Shown here piece by piece: positions 1 through 6,661 of a DNA stretch of 64,000 nt. The translations under genes and the position numbers were made by a program. Location: assembly GCA_963664065.1 (NCBI GenBank), contig OY760942.1:1426001-1490000 (forward strand), written 5' to 3'. Source of the stretch: JABDJL01 sp963664065 (lineage in GTDB: Bacteria > Pseudomonadota > Gammaproteobacteria > Xanthomonadales > SZUA-36). Positions within the stretch are counted from its first letter, which is position 1; every line of letters starts with the position of its first letter. Under the pieces are notes generated by a model. It did not search any database. It was not told where the DNA came from and worked only from the letters and a program-made list of their open reading frames with translations.

Positions 1-204
1 ATCAGGGCCTACCGAAACCAGTGCGGCTTCCTGCCATAGCCTGGCCGCTTCGGAAAAGTTTCCAGTAGCTTGTGCCTGTTGAGCTTGCGAAACCTCATTG
101 GGCGTGACTTTAAGCTGCGCTGGCCCAACTGCACATGCACTTACAAATAGCAGGAACAGGAAAGCCAGTAAGCAATGTAGTGCCGTTTGATGGTGCTGGC
201 GCAT
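1..204 (-). CDS. lpoA: LpoA/LppC-family outer-membrane lipoprotein, N-terminal fragment (runs off window)
   Basis: The 5' 68 codons of a minus-strand gene leave the window at base 1. The product begins MRQHHQTALHC, then a hydrophobic stretch and the lipobox-like L-F-V-S-A-C at about residues 20-25, so it should be a lipoprotein. The mature start is rich in Gln and Ala (SQAQQAQATGNF), as at the start of a TPR-like helical domain. A Shine-Dalgarno-like GGAGAG lies just upstream of the ATG. In many gammaproteobacteria the gene divergent from rsmI is lpoA (yraM), which activates the class A penicillin-binding protein PBP1A. The family call rests on this position plus the lipoprotein signal and is moderate, because most of the protein is not visible. 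Confidence 0.7.
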   Translation of the reverse strand, partial: MRQHHQTALHCLLAFLFLLFVSACAVGPAQLKVTPNEVSQAQQAQATGNFSEAARLWQEAALVSVGPD

Positions 205-274
205 ATACTCTCCTTCATTTACCTCATATCAGAATGATAACCTATGCCACTGTAGCCCAGAGTGATGTAATTTC

Positions 275-1093
275 ATGCCGGAACCGGGTCTTTATGTTGT
301 AGCAACACCTATTGGAAACCTGGAAGATATTTCCTACCGGGCAGTTCGAGTGCTCGCCGAAGTCAGTTGTGTTGCAGCCGAAGATACCCGCCGCAGCAGG
401 GTTTTGCTAAATCACTATGGAATTGAAACCAGGCTGTTGTCCCTGCATGAGCACAATGAGACAGACCGTATCCCCGGCCTGGTAGCCCGGGTCAAAGACG
501 GTGAAGCAGTTGCGCTAATATCAGATGCAGGCACGCCTCTGATATCTGATCCTGGATTTCAATTGGTTAAAGCCATGGGTGAAAACCGCTTGCCGGTCTT
601 CACCATCCCCGGGCCCAGTGCAGTTACCGCAGCGCTATCCATCGGCGGACTCGCTTCAGATCGATTTTTGTTCGAAGGGTTTCTTCCTGCAAAGTCTTCT
701 GCAAGGCGGAAACGCTTGAATGCAGTAGCGGCAGAAAACGCAACCCTGATGTTTTTTGAATCAAGCCACAGAATAGAAGCATCAATTGCAGATATGCTCG
801 AAATTTTTGGTGATGGGCGTGAGGCAGCCATTTGCCGTGAACTGACCAAGAAATTCGAAACAGTTCTCCGTGGTAGCCTGGCTGAGCTGCAGTCACGGCT
901 TGAATCAGACCCGGACCAAAGAAAGGGTGAATTCGTCGTCCTCGTGGCAGGAAACCCGGAGTCACAGAACCCCATTGACGGCCTGGCGCTTGCCCGCGCC
1001 CTGCGCGAGCACTTATCAGCCAGCCAGGCTGCCAAGATCGCTGCTAAAGTCACCGGCAGCTCACGCCGCGAAATCTACAAAGCTCTAAAATAA
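275..1093 (+). CDS. rsmI: 16S rRNA (cytidine1402-2'-O)-methyltransferase
   Basis: The 272-residue protein belongs to the tetrapyrrole-methylase-fold family of RsmI. It carries the N-terminal motif VVATPIGNLEDIS (residues 8-20), AEDTR (35-39) and the diagnostic SDAGTPLISDPG (83-94), which form the SAM-binding site. RsmI methylates the 2'-OH of C1402 in the ribosomal decoding centre. The length is close to the usual 280 or so. The ATG at 275 is the first usable start, since an upstream GTG frame stops at once. It is divergent from the lpoA-like gene and is followed by rnpB, a common gammaproteobacterial arrangement. Confidence 0.96.
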   Translation: MPEPGLYVVATPIGNLEDISYRAVRVLAEVSCVAAEDTRRSRVLLNHYGIETRLLSLHEHNETDRIPGLVARVKDGEAVALISDAGTPLISDPGFQLVKAMGENRLPVFTIPGPSAVTAALSIGGLASDRFLFEGFLPAKSSARRKRLNAVAAENATLMFFESSHRIEASIADMLEIFGDGREAAICRELTKKFETVLRGSLAELQSRLESDPDQRKGEFVVLVAGNPESQNPIDGLALARALREHLSASQAAKIAAKVTGSSRREIYKALK

Positions 1094-1100
1094 TGGTAGG

Positions 1101-1118
1101 CGCGAGCACCTGCCCGCG
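1101..1118. repeat. REP-like imperfect hairpin between rsmI and rnpB
   Basis: The bases CGCGAGCA, CC, TGCCCGCG form two 8-base arms with one mismatch, immediately after the rsmI stop. GC-rich intergenic hairpins of this form are typical of REP elements in gammaproteobacteria. No T-tract follows, so it is not a convincing intrinsic terminator. I saw no second copy in the window. Confidence 0.35.
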
Positions 1119-1197
1119 AATGAACGTACGGCGAGAAATAGGCTGTAGCACCGATTGGGGCTGTTAAATATTGGCCCGGTAGAGGAAAATAACACCC

Positions 1198-1560
1198 GGA
1201 GCCGGCCAGGCGATCGCGCTACAGTCCTTCGGGATATGTGGTGAGGAAAGTCCGGGCTTCACAGGGCAGGGTGCCAGGTAACACCTGGGGGGCGCGAGCC
1301 TACGGAAAGTGCAGCAGAAAATATACCGCCCGCCCACTGTAAAAGGTGTGGCAGGTAAGGATGAAATGGTGCGGTAAGAGCGCACCGCGCAGGTGGTAAC
1401 ACTCTGTGGCAAGGTAAACCCCACTCGAAGCAAGACCAAATAGGAAGGCAGAATCGCGGCCCGCGATGCCTTCGGGTAGGTCGCATGAGGCCGGTGGTGA
1501 CACTGGTCCCAGATGAATGATTGTCCCAGACAGAACCCGGCTTATCGGCCGGCTCCACCT
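1198..1560 (+). ncRNA. rnpB: RNase P RNA, bacterial class A (M1 RNA)
   Basis: This is the catalytic RNA of RNase P, which removes 5' leaders from tRNA precursors. Highly conserved blocks are present in the expected order: GAGGAAAGTCCGGGC (about 1244-1258), CAGGGTGCCAGGTAAC, GGTGCGGTAAGAGCGCACCG (about 1368-1387), GGTAAACCCCACTCG, AAGACCAAATAGG, and near the 3' end AGATGAATGATTGTCC and CAGAACCCGGCTTATCG. The ends are set by a perfect 10-bp P1 helix: GGAGCCGGCC (1198-1207) pairs with GGCCGGCTCC (1547-1556). The position after rsmI is conserved. Reading frames through this stretch on the minus strand are spurious. Confidence 0.97.
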
Positions 1561-1608
1561 TCTTTGCAGGGCAGGGGAAGGATGTTCTACCCTTAAAAAC
1601 CGGACCAA

Positions 1609-3258
1609 CTATCTACTTTGCAACGAATTCGGTACATTTTCACCCACATTTGTTTCTGAAGAGTCAAAAATATTGATATCAACGCGATACAGTGGGAGTG
1701 TGCCTGTCAAAAACACATACTTATCCAATTTGGCGTGGTCATCAGTTAAAATCTGTAGTCCGGACGGGGCCGCTTTTTGACCCGTTGCGTAGTCCTGAAC
1801 TGCAATAGAAAATGCTTCCAACAAGACGTCTAACGACAATACTCGGTCGTCAACCTGAAATTTTCCAAATGGGAATTTGACCGCAAACAGGGTTGAAAAA
1901 TTAGATCGGTAGTCCGTGGGTGTTAATTTTTTAAGGTTCCGATGAGTTGCGAGATATTTTCCGATCAAAGACCCATGGTCACCATGAACAACGATGATAG
2001 ATCTTTCAAACAGACCTGACCTTTTCATGTTGTCAAATATTTTGCGTAAACTGAGCAAGGAACATTCCATTTGTTCGAAATACATTCCAGTACGGGCCTC
2101 ATAAACCAGGTCATCTCGTATAGGCTCATCTACCGCGTACGGAGTCCTGATCATGCGATCAGTTTCATAATTGAGTGAACAATCAAGTAAATATGCAAAT
2201 GGGCCATGTGGCAAAAGCACGTGCGCAAAGAAGTACCGCCCATTGGGTTCATTGAGAATGTCTCTTTGCAAATTGGAAAAAACCCGCGGGTCGTGATTGG
2301 TCACACCCATGTCGACAAACCAATTGCGCGATTGAAACATGTCCGCCAGCAAAGTTGATTGCCTCAGTAGCACACCCGCTAAATTACCAAGCCTTAATTG
2401 CAAATCATGAACCTGTCGTATCGAACCCACATACGGATGTGTATAAGTCCAACATCTATCAAGCTTGTCAGGGTTAGACTGGCAAAAATTCAAATGCCCG
2501 GTTTGATATACATTAATCCGATAACCGACTTTCTCCAGTGACTCAAACAGTGCATTGGATTTCAAAATATGTGCGCGCCGATTTGAAACTTTCATTGCAC
2601 ACTCGTAGCTATGTTCATTGATAAAATTCATTGCCGAGCAGAGTGAATCTTCGGTTCGCCAATGACGACTGTATGCACGGGAGAAGACCTGAAAACCATA
2701 ATTATCGAAAAACGTGTGGAGTTCATCTTTCATGACCTCAGATGCGGGGTATGGCGGCAAACCATCAATCCCGGAGAATGCATCCAAAAGGATGTGAATC
2801 ACGGGTGTTAGTTCTGAATCTACATTTTCTATTTCTGCAATCGGCCGGGACCCACTGTCATATTCAAAACTATCGAATAGAGCGCCCAAGATCAATGCAG
2901 CGAGAATGGGTAAACCGTAAAGGTGGAAATTTGCCTTAAGCCGCCAGGCCAGGACCCAACTTATGGCTGCGCAAAGAACCACTCCTTCCAGTAGAAAATT
3001 AAACTGGACCATGAACGAGATGATGATCAACAAGGCAGACAGAACAGTGGCCACCGTGGATCGCAGATTTGTGAGAATGACTGTAAGTAGTATGCAGAAA
3101 AAAAGAATCACCAAAAACAGGACAGCTGTTTCTACTGTGAATAAAGGATAAGTTCGTCTCCAAAGAAACGACATCAACGGATAAACAAATAAAAGAAAAT
3201 AAAATAGAAAAATTACAAATGATTTTTGCAGATTATCTGAGTGGGCTTTTTTAATCAT
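1609..3258 (-). CDS. Membrane-anchored sulfatase/alkaline-phosphatase-superfamily protein
   Basis: A 549-residue protein. Residues about 12-130 hold roughly five hydrophobic segments. A periplasmic-type catalytic domain follows, with HILLDAFSG (155-163), in which D159 and the nearby Ser sit where the first metal ligand and nucleophile lie in this superfamily. Further on are LLPHGPF (348-354) and VHGDHGS (424-430), the typical distal Asp-His metal ligands. The architecture matches membrane sulfatases and phospho-head-group transferases (LTA-synthase or phosphoethanolamine-transferase type) that modify cell-surface glycans or lipids. The substrate is unknown. The gene is clearly more AT-rich than its neighbours and sits between rnpB and the mra operon, which are usually adjacent, so acquisition by transfer is likely. 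Its stop lies about 50 bp from the convergent rnpB end. The ATG at 3258 has only a weak AAGAAA ribosome site. Confidence 0.75.
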   Translation of the reverse strand: MIKKAHSDNLQKSFVIFLFYFLLFVYPLMSFLWRRTYPLFTVETAVLFLVILFFCILLTVILTNLRSTVATVLSALLIIISFMVQFNFLLEGVVLCAAISWVLAWRLKANFHLYGLPILAALILGALFDSFEYDSGSRPIAEIENVDSELTPVIHILLDAFSGIDGLPPYPASEVMKDELHTFFDNYGFQVFSRAYSRHWRTEDSLCSAMNFINEHSYECAMKVSNRRAHILKSNALFESLEKVGYRINVYQTGHLNFCQSNPDKLDRCWTYTHPYVGSIRQVHDLQLRLGNLAGVLLRQSTLLADMFQSRNWFVDMGVTNHDPRVFSNLQRDILNEPNGRYFFAHVLLPHGPFAYLLDCSLNYETDRMIRTPYAVDEPIRDDLVYEARTGMYFEQMECSLLSLRKIFDNMKRSGLFERSIIVVHGDHGSLIGKYLATHRNLKKLTPTDYRSNFSTLFAVKFPFGKFQVDDRVLSLDVLLEAFSIAVQDYATGQKAAPSGLQILTDDHAKLDKYVFLTGTLPLYRVDINIFDSSETNVGENVPNSLQSR

Positions 3259-3579
3259 TATTTCTTATCACTCGTTTTCAGTATTTAGACATCGGCCCAT
3301 TCGTTAGTCCCCCTTATTTGACAGATCTCAAAAGCAGAGATCAGACCAAATGACCAGTTTTGCTTTGGAGTGATATCACCAGGACCCATATTCGGGCACT
3401 CATGATTGTACGTCTATAGCCATCGAGTCGCGTAATCCTGAACTTCTTCAGTCGAATTTGTCAATATCGGAATGTTTGTTCCCAAAGCACCGCAATAACT
3501 CCCCACTTTCCAGTAATCGGCGGTGATAATTTAGTTGGCTGCCTTTTTTCCAGAGCCGCCACCTTAATGCGAACTGGCT
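3259..3579. other. Gene-free AT-rich spacer between the sulfatase-like gene and the IS
   Basis: No convincing gene or RNA lies here. The last part (about 3460-3579) is open on the minus strand, and the frame continues on the far side of the IS if the element and one target duplicate are removed (to about 4856). It may be the remnant of a disrupted reading frame of about 60 codons. No family could be recognised. The upstream region of the sulfatase-like gene is also here, but no clear promoter was found. Confidence 0.4.
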
Positions 3580-3599
3580 CGTAAGCTTCCCCACAAGGG

Positions 3600-4412
3600 T
3601 TACAGTTCTAGACTAGAGTTTTCCAGCATTAAATTGCGCACATACATCGCTGGCGGTATGCGCCCCAATGCCCTGTGCGGTCGGTATTCATTATAGATTT
3701 TCATCCATTTTTCGGTGATTTCTCGCACCTGTTCCAGAGTCGAAAACAAGTGCGCACTGAGCACTTCTTCTCGATAGCTTTTGTTAAATCGTTCAATACA
3801 CGCATTCTGGTTGGGCTTGCCAGGCTGGATGTAACGGATCTCAATGCCGTGTTCCTTGCACCAGTCGATAAACGCCTGGGCACAGAACTCGGGAGCGTTG
3901 TCCACCCGGATCGCCGTTGGCTTGCCGCGCAGCTCAACCAGCTGCTCCAGAGTGCGGATGACACGCCCGGAAGGAATCGAGGTATCGATCACGATGGCCA
4001 GTAACTCCCTGACCCCTTCATCCAGGATGTTCAGCGTCCTGAAGCGCCGACCCCGATATAACGCATCGCTCATAAAATCCATCGACCACACCTGGTTGGG
4101 CAGTGGGATTACTTCCATGCTCTGTCGTTCTCGCTGTGGCAGGCGTTTCTTCTTCCGTCGTGGCAGATTCAGCTTCATCTCGCAGTACACGCGCCATACC
4201 CGCTTGTGGTTCCAGGCATGACCATCCAGGCGCAGACGATCAAAACACATCCAGAAGCCCCAACGAGTGTTGGCCTCGACCGGTTTGTTCAGTGCATCAA
4301 TGACCGGCCGATCATTCAGGACTCGTCTTCCTTTCAACTTTCGGTAGTAAGCCGTTCGTGACAGCTTCACCGCTGCCACCGCCCGCTTTACTGGAAGTTG
4401 GTGTTTGGCCAC
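3600..4412 (-). CDS. IS3-family transposase OrfB (DDE integrase catalytic domain)
   Basis: The 270-residue frame has an HTH_21-like segment (about 35-90) and an rve integrase core. The catalytic acidic residues are visible: D112 in VWSMDFMSDAL, D171 in IRVDNAPEF and E207 in NQNACIERFN, giving the D-D-E triad of IS3 transposases. The frame is open further upstream (LRPSEKREIASYLV precedes the first ATG) and lies in the -1 frame relative to OrfA. The active enzyme is therefore probably an OrfAB fusion made by -1 slippage near GCGAAAG at about 4453-4460. The domain runs to the normal C-terminal YNEYRPH...AMYVRN region, so it appears intact. Confidence 0.93.
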   Translation of the reverse strand: MAKHQLPVKRAVAAVKLSRTAYYRKLKGRRVLNDRPVIDALNKPVEANTRWGFWMCFDRLRLDGHAWNHKRVWRVYCEMKLNLPRRKKKRLPQRERQSMEVIPLPNQVWSMDFMSDALYRGRRFRTLNILDEGVRELLAIVIDTSIPSGRVIRTLEQLVELRGKPTAIRVDNAPEFCAQAFIDWCKEHGIEIRYIQPGKPNQNACIERFNKSYREEVLSAHLFSTLEQVREITEKWMKIYNEYRPHRALGRIPPAMYVRNLMLENSSLEL

Positions 4413-4447
4413 CAGATAACTCGCGATCTCGCGCTTCTCCGATGGCC

Positions 4448-4714
4448 TCAGAGCTTTCGCTCAATGACGTCCTTCAAGGCAAAGTTTTCGGGCGCCAGTT
4501 CTACATACATGCGCTTGTACTGGCCCAGGTCCCGTTCCATTTCCTTCATGCGCTTCAGATCGGAGGCAGACATACCACCGTACCTGGATTTCCAGTTGTA
4601 GTAGGTCGCATCGCTGATGCCGTGACGCCGACAAATATCTTTCACTTTGGCGCCGGCATCGGCTTCTTTGAGGATCGAAATGATCTGGGTTTCGGTAAAT
4701 CGACTTCGTTTCAT
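4448..4714 (-). CDS. IS3-family transposase OrfA (helix-turn-helix)
   Basis: An 88-residue protein starting MKRSRFTETQIISILKEA, with a helix-turn-helix (about residues 5-45, including VKDICRRHGISDATYYNW) and a short C-terminal leucine-zipper-like helix. It is typical of OrfA of IS407/IS3-type elements, which binds the terminal repeats and feeds into OrfAB by frameshifting. A good ribosome site (AGGAGG) precedes the ATG at 4714. The visible part of the second copy at 63742 encodes the same protein. Confidence 0.93.
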   Translation of the reverse strand: MKRSRFTETQIISILKEADAGAKVKDICRRHGISDATYYNWKSRYGGMSASDLKRMKEMERDLGQYKRMYVELAPENFALKDVIERKL

Positions 4715-4881
4715 CTTGGCCTCCTGGTGGCTATCCTGCCAGAAAGCTCTAGTTATTACCTGTCAACTTTGGAGGGAAAGCTTACGGGCTGACCATATAG
4801 AAGCTTCCATACCATTTCCAGAATGCTGTCTTTGGGGCGCCATTCCAGCTTGCTCTAATCAAATATAAGTCCTTGTCCTGC

Positions 4882-4910
4882 TTGACAATCACTTGATCTA
4901 CCACTATCGT
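4882..4910 (+). promoter_or_regulatory. Candidate mra (dcw cluster) sigma-70 promoter
   Basis: TTGACA at 4882-4887, a 17-base spacer and TATCGT at 4905-4910 form a good -35/-10 pair about 50 bp before mraZ and just upstream of the MraZ-box repeats. It lies about 95 bp inside the right end of the IS, so the insertion has left this promoter intact. Confidence 0.6.
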
Positions 4911-4918
4911 GCATAATT

Positions 4919-4956
4919 GTGGGAATTTGTGGAAAAAAATTGCAGTAAAGTGGGAA
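4919..4956 (+). promoter_or_regulatory. MraZ-box direct repeats (autoregulatory operator)
   Basis: TGGGA at 4920, TGGAA at 4930, a degenerate TTGCA near 4940 and TGGGA at 4951 recur with a period of about 10 bp, immediately before the mraZ start. In E. coli, MraZ binds three TGGGA repeats separated by 5 bp in the mra leader and represses the operon. The same arrangement is visible here with one or two degenerate units. Confidence 0.75.
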
Positions 4957-4960
4957 TGAA

Positions 4961-5413
4961 GTGTTTTTCGGTGAAACGGCTATTAACTTGGACGCCAAAG
5001 GGCGGCTTGCGATCCCGACGCGATTTCGGGAACTCATTGACGAGCAATGTGCAGGTCGTCTCGTATTGGCATATAGCGCCTTTGATTCAGGTGCTCTTTG
5101 GCTGTTTCCGGAACAGGAATGGAAGCGTGTTCGCGATGATGTCATGCAGCTTAGTACCTTCAAACCCAGCCACAGGGCGCTACAGCGCCGACTGGTAGGT
5201 AGCGCAGCCCCGGTTGAGCCGGATGGCAGCGGGCGAATCCAGTTGCCACAGACGCTCCGCCAGGTGGCAGATTTGAAAAAACATGTGGTGTTCCTGGGAA
5301 TGGGTACCAGGTTTGAAATCTGGAATGAGGACACCCTGAACCAGAAACGCGCGGAAGAGGAGACCAGCCTCAATGAACCGGCTTCTGAAGAAATGTCACG
5401 GCTGGTTCTTTAA
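4961..5413 (+). CDS. mraZ: Transcriptional regulator MraZ
   Basis: A 150-residue AbrB/SpoVT-like double-domain protein. Both signature loops are present: DAKGRLAIP (about residues 11-19) and DGSGRIQLP (about 87-95). The start is the GTG at 4961 (M-F-F-G-E-T-A-I-N-L-D), matching the usual MraZ N-terminus; an overlapping ATG is in another frame. MraZ is the first gene of the dcw operon and represses it by binding the repeated boxes just upstream. It also contacts or antagonises RsmH in some species. rsmH follows 55 bp downstream. Confidence 0.96.
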   Translation: MFFGETAINLDAKGRLAIPTRFRELIDEQCAGRLVLAYSAFDSGALWLFPEQEWKRVRDDVMQLSTFKPSHRALQRRLVGSAAPVEPDGSGRIQLPQTLRQVADLKKHVVFLGMGTRFEIWNEDTLNQKRAEEETSLNEPASEEMSRLVL

Positions 5414-5468
5414 ACGCTGAATAAGAACAGGATCGAATAGTTAAGACCAAAGGTCACGAAAAGAGTAG

Positions 5469-6395
5469 ATGAACACATTTCAGCACCAAGCAGTGCTGTT
5501 GGATGAAGCAGTTTCATCACTCAACATACGGGGAGATGGGATTTACCTCGATGGCACCTTTGGCAGGGGAGGACACAGTCGGGCAATTATTGTGCGACTG
5601 ACTGAGCAGGGACGCTTACTTGCCCTGGATAAAGACCCGGAGGCGGTTGCCGCGGGACTGGGAGAACTGGGAGAAGACCCCCGTTTTTCAATCGTTCAGG
5701 GTAGTTTTGCAGACATGGACCAAATGGTCCGTGACTGGGGTGTTGAAAAAACTTTAGACGGCATTTTGCTGGACCTGGGTGTTTCATCACCTCAGTTGGA
5801 CGACCCGGAGCGGGGTTTTTCATTTATGAAAGACGGCCCTCTGGATATGCGGATGGACCCCACACAGGGTGTTTCTGCAGCCGAATGGTTGTCAGAAGCC
5901 ACCGAACGGGAAATTTCCCGGGTGATTTGGGAGTTCGGAGAGGAGCGCCAAGCGCGCAGGATTGCCAGAAGCATCGTGATGGCCAGGCAGCGGGAACAGT
6001 TGCATCGCACATCACAGCTGGCGGAGCTGATTGAAAATACGATCGGCAGACGTGAACCTAAGCATCCGGCTACACGGTGCTTTCAGGCAATTCGGATATT
6101 TGTAAACAATGAACTGGCTGAGCTGGCCCTGGGGCTGGAAGCCTCAATAAAGCAGTTGCGCCCGGGGGGGAGGCTGGTGGCGATCAGCTTTCACTCCCTG
6201 GAGGACCGCCTGGTCAAGCGGACGTTGCGAGAAGCCGCAAGACCAGGCAAGGTCCGACGCAACATACCGGAGCATCCAGACTGGAAGCCGGTGCTGAAGT
6301 TGATTGGCAAAGCCGTTCGCCCCTCCGAACATGAAGTTTCCGTAAATTCCAGGGCCCGCTCCGCGGTCATGAGAATTGCGGAGAAACTGGATTGA
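5469..6395 (+). CDS. rsmH: 16S rRNA (cytosine1402-N4)-methyltransferase
   Basis: A 308-residue MraW/RsmH methyltransferase. It starts MNTFQHQAVLLDEAV and has the SAM motif DGTFGRGGHS (about residues 28-37), LLDLGVSSPQLDDPERGFSF (about 100-119) and the C-terminal AISFHSLEDRLVK. It methylates N4 of C1402, the same nucleotide that RsmI (at 275) modifies on the ribose. Length and motifs are typical. Its stop overlaps the ftsL start (ATGA), indicating translational coupling. Confidence 0.97.
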   Translation: MNTFQHQAVLLDEAVSSLNIRGDGIYLDGTFGRGGHSRAIIVRLTEQGRLLALDKDPEAVAAGLGELGEDPRFSIVQGSFADMDQMVRDWGVEKTLDGILLDLGVSSPQLDDPERGFSFMKDGPLDMRMDPTQGVSAAEWLSEATEREISRVIWEFGEERQARRIARSIVMARQREQLHRTSQLAELIENTIGRREPKHPATRCFQAIRIFVNNELAELALGLEASIKQLRPGGRLVAISFHSLEDRLVKRTLREAARPGKVRRNIPEHPDWKPVLKLIGKAVRPSEHEVSVNSRARSAVMRIAEKLD

Positions 6396-6661
6396 ATGCA
6401 CGTCTTCTGGTTCTGACCATCGTATTGCTTGCTGATGTAGGCAGCTCGCTTGGGGTCGTCTACACCCGTCATCAAAGCCGGCACCTTGCCGTCCAGTTGG
6501 GAACGCTTGAACGGCATCATGACAACTCGGTTGCCGAATGGAGTCGCCTGCAACTTGAGCAGGCCTGGCTGGCGGACGCGAGCCAGATTGAGCAAAAAGC
6601 ACGTACGCAATTGGAAATGCAACAACCCGAAAACACACGCATCCTGGTGGTCCGACCTTGA
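6392..6661 (+). CDS. ftsL: Cell division protein FtsL
   Basis: A small bitopic protein of 89 residues: a hydrophobic N-terminus (LLVLTIVLLADVGSSLGVV, residues 5-23), then a periplasmic coiled-coil segment (HQSRHLAVQLGTLERHHDN...) ending in LVVRP. FtsL forms the FtsQLB complex that activates FtsWI septal synthesis. The sequence is weakly conserved in the family, so the call rests on size, topology and position between rsmH and ftsI. It overlaps rsmH by 4 bp and ftsI by 4 bp. Confidence 0.9.
   Translation: MNARLLVLTIVLLADVGSSLGVVYTRHQSRHLAVQLGTLERHHDNSVAEWSRLQLEQAWLADASQIEQKARTQLEMQQPENTRILVVRP

Larger units (their letters stand above)
3580..4786 (-). mobile_element. Complete IS3-family insertion sequence, IS407-like group (copy 1)
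   Basis: A 1207-bp element. Its ends are inverted: CGTAAGCTTCCCC on the plus strand at 3580 matches CGTAAGCTTTCCC read on the minus strand from 4786, and further partial matches continue inward (CAAGGGTTACAG against CAAAGTTGACAG). The tetranucleotide GGCT flanks it at 3576-3579 and 4787-4790, a 4-bp target duplication as expected for the IS407 group. It encodes the two-frame transposase OrfA/OrfB, both on the minus strand. A second copy, identical as far as can be compared by eye, begins at 63670 in the opposite orientation. The intact frames, ends and duplication suggest a recent insertion. Confidence 0.93.

Noticed and set aside
1164..1608. Three overlapping minus-strand ORFs of 91-102 codons
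   Set aside because: They lie over the RNase P RNA gene; the conserved RNA core and P1 helix explain the sequence.
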